64,000 nt of DNA, taken from Aquificota bacterium (GTDB lineage Bacteria > Aquificota > Aquificia > Aquificales > Aquificaceae). Shown here piece by piece: positions 63,889-64,000 of this stretch. The stretch spans positions 1 through 64,000 of the forward strand of contig JAADEH010000009.1 in NCBI GenBank assembly GCA_013153495.1. The letters run 5' to 3'. Both the position numbers and the translations under genes were made by a program. Numbering within the stretch: the stretch's first letter is position 1; each line of letters starts with the position of its first letter. The notes below the pieces were generated by a model. The model saw nothing but the letters and a program-made list of their open reading frames with translations. It made no database searches and was not told where the DNA came from.

Positions 63889-64000
63889 TCACCTCCACAA
63901 AGCGTAAAGGGATAAAATGCCGAGGCTGAACTTTAAGCCTCTTCCAAGACCACTCCTAAGCTCACCGAGCCTTCCCAAAACCATCTCAAATTTATCATAA
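63889..64000 (-). CDS. holB: partial gene, probable DNA polymerase III delta' subunit (HolB) C-terminus
   Basis: An open frame enters from the right edge and ends 37 codons later with TGA at 63889, the peptide ending LKFSLGILSLYALWR. Amphipathic helices fit the C-terminal collar domain of clamp-loader subunits, and holB precedes yaaT in Bacillus, but the fragment is too short for certainty. The GGAGG that serves ricT lies in its last codons. Only the 3' end is present because the window stops here. Confidence 0.5.
   Translation of the reverse strand, partial: YDKFEMVLGRLGELRSGLGRGLKFSLGILSLYALWR

Overview
This window looks like chromosomal DNA of a chemolithoautotrophic thermophile of the Aquificaceae (Aquifex/Hydrogenobacter/Thermocrinis group); the genus cannot be fixed from sequence alone. 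Pointers are a PIN-domain protein matching the protein-only RNase P of Aquifex (HARP), a metal-type KDO-8-phosphate synthase very like the Aquifex enzyme, a five-gene pyruvate:ferredoxin oxidoreductase set as used in the reductive TCA cycle of Hydrogenobacter, an FtsY carrying a TPR domain, two threonine synthases, and sulfide-dehydrogenase-type flavoproteins. Genes are packed tightly, strands switch often, and no gene-free gap exceeds about 190 bases. No rRNA, CRISPR array or insertion sequence was seen; there is one tRNA-Gly(GCC).

Layout. 0.1-9.6 kb: grpE, a 66-aa unknown, a NYN nuclease, hisZ, then metK, a 46-aa proline-rich ORF, an unknown and kdsA on the minus strand, then a plus-strand run (unknown, YbgF/CpoB-like lipoprotein, uppS, cdsA, galT, scpA). 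9.6-22.5 kb: a methyltransferase, a MoaD-like sulfur carrier beside threonine synthase 1, pyrE, lpxK, a lipoyl-carrier (GcvH-like) protein, a class II aldolase with threonine synthase 2, a FetB-type permease, a ClpP-class membrane protease, a CsgG-like lipoprotein, ftsY, spoVG, resB, hslV and engB. 22.5-24.4 kb: an ArsC-like phosphatase, then an AT-rich gene for an unrecognised membrane protein that looks foreign. 24.4-34.5 kb: PflX-like radical SAM protein, TPR protein, ugd, tRNA-Gly, ribD, a DUF302 protein, coaD, rsmD, speD, a stomatin-like protein, argJ and an OmpA-type protein.

34.5-40.4 kb is the most coherent accessory system: two FccB-like sulfide dehydrogenase flavoproteins flank a Tat-exported Rieske protein. 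The operon is preceded by a near-perfect sigma-54 promoter and upstream palindromes, and is divergent from a PAS histidine kinase whose convergent partner is an NtrC-type activator. The activator gene carries the same palindrome (TGTCAA-N2-TTGACA) over its own start. 40.4-48.8 kb: HARP RNase P tail-to-tail with an ATP-dependent RNA ligase; purQ, purS, then gyrA split by two inteins (437 and 412 aa; mature GyrA about 781 aa) and a prenyl diphosphate synthase. 48.8-64 kb: murI, two SurA-like chaperones, a DHA2 exporter, dprA, the porEDABG-type operon with a Uma2-family gene inside it, a thioredoxin-reductase-like flavoprotein next to an AhpC-type peroxiredoxin, nadB, yvcK, an RlmN/Cfr-like radical SAM protein, ricT/yaaT and the 3' end of a probable holB.

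Two architectural habits run through the window. Many operon-leading genes have a TATAAT-like box only 6-10 nt before the start codon and no Shine-Dalgarno sequence, which suggests leaderless mRNAs, while internal genes and a few leading genes have strong GGAGG sites. Eleven convergent pairs overlap at their 3' ends, several by sharing a 4-nt stop such as TTAA.
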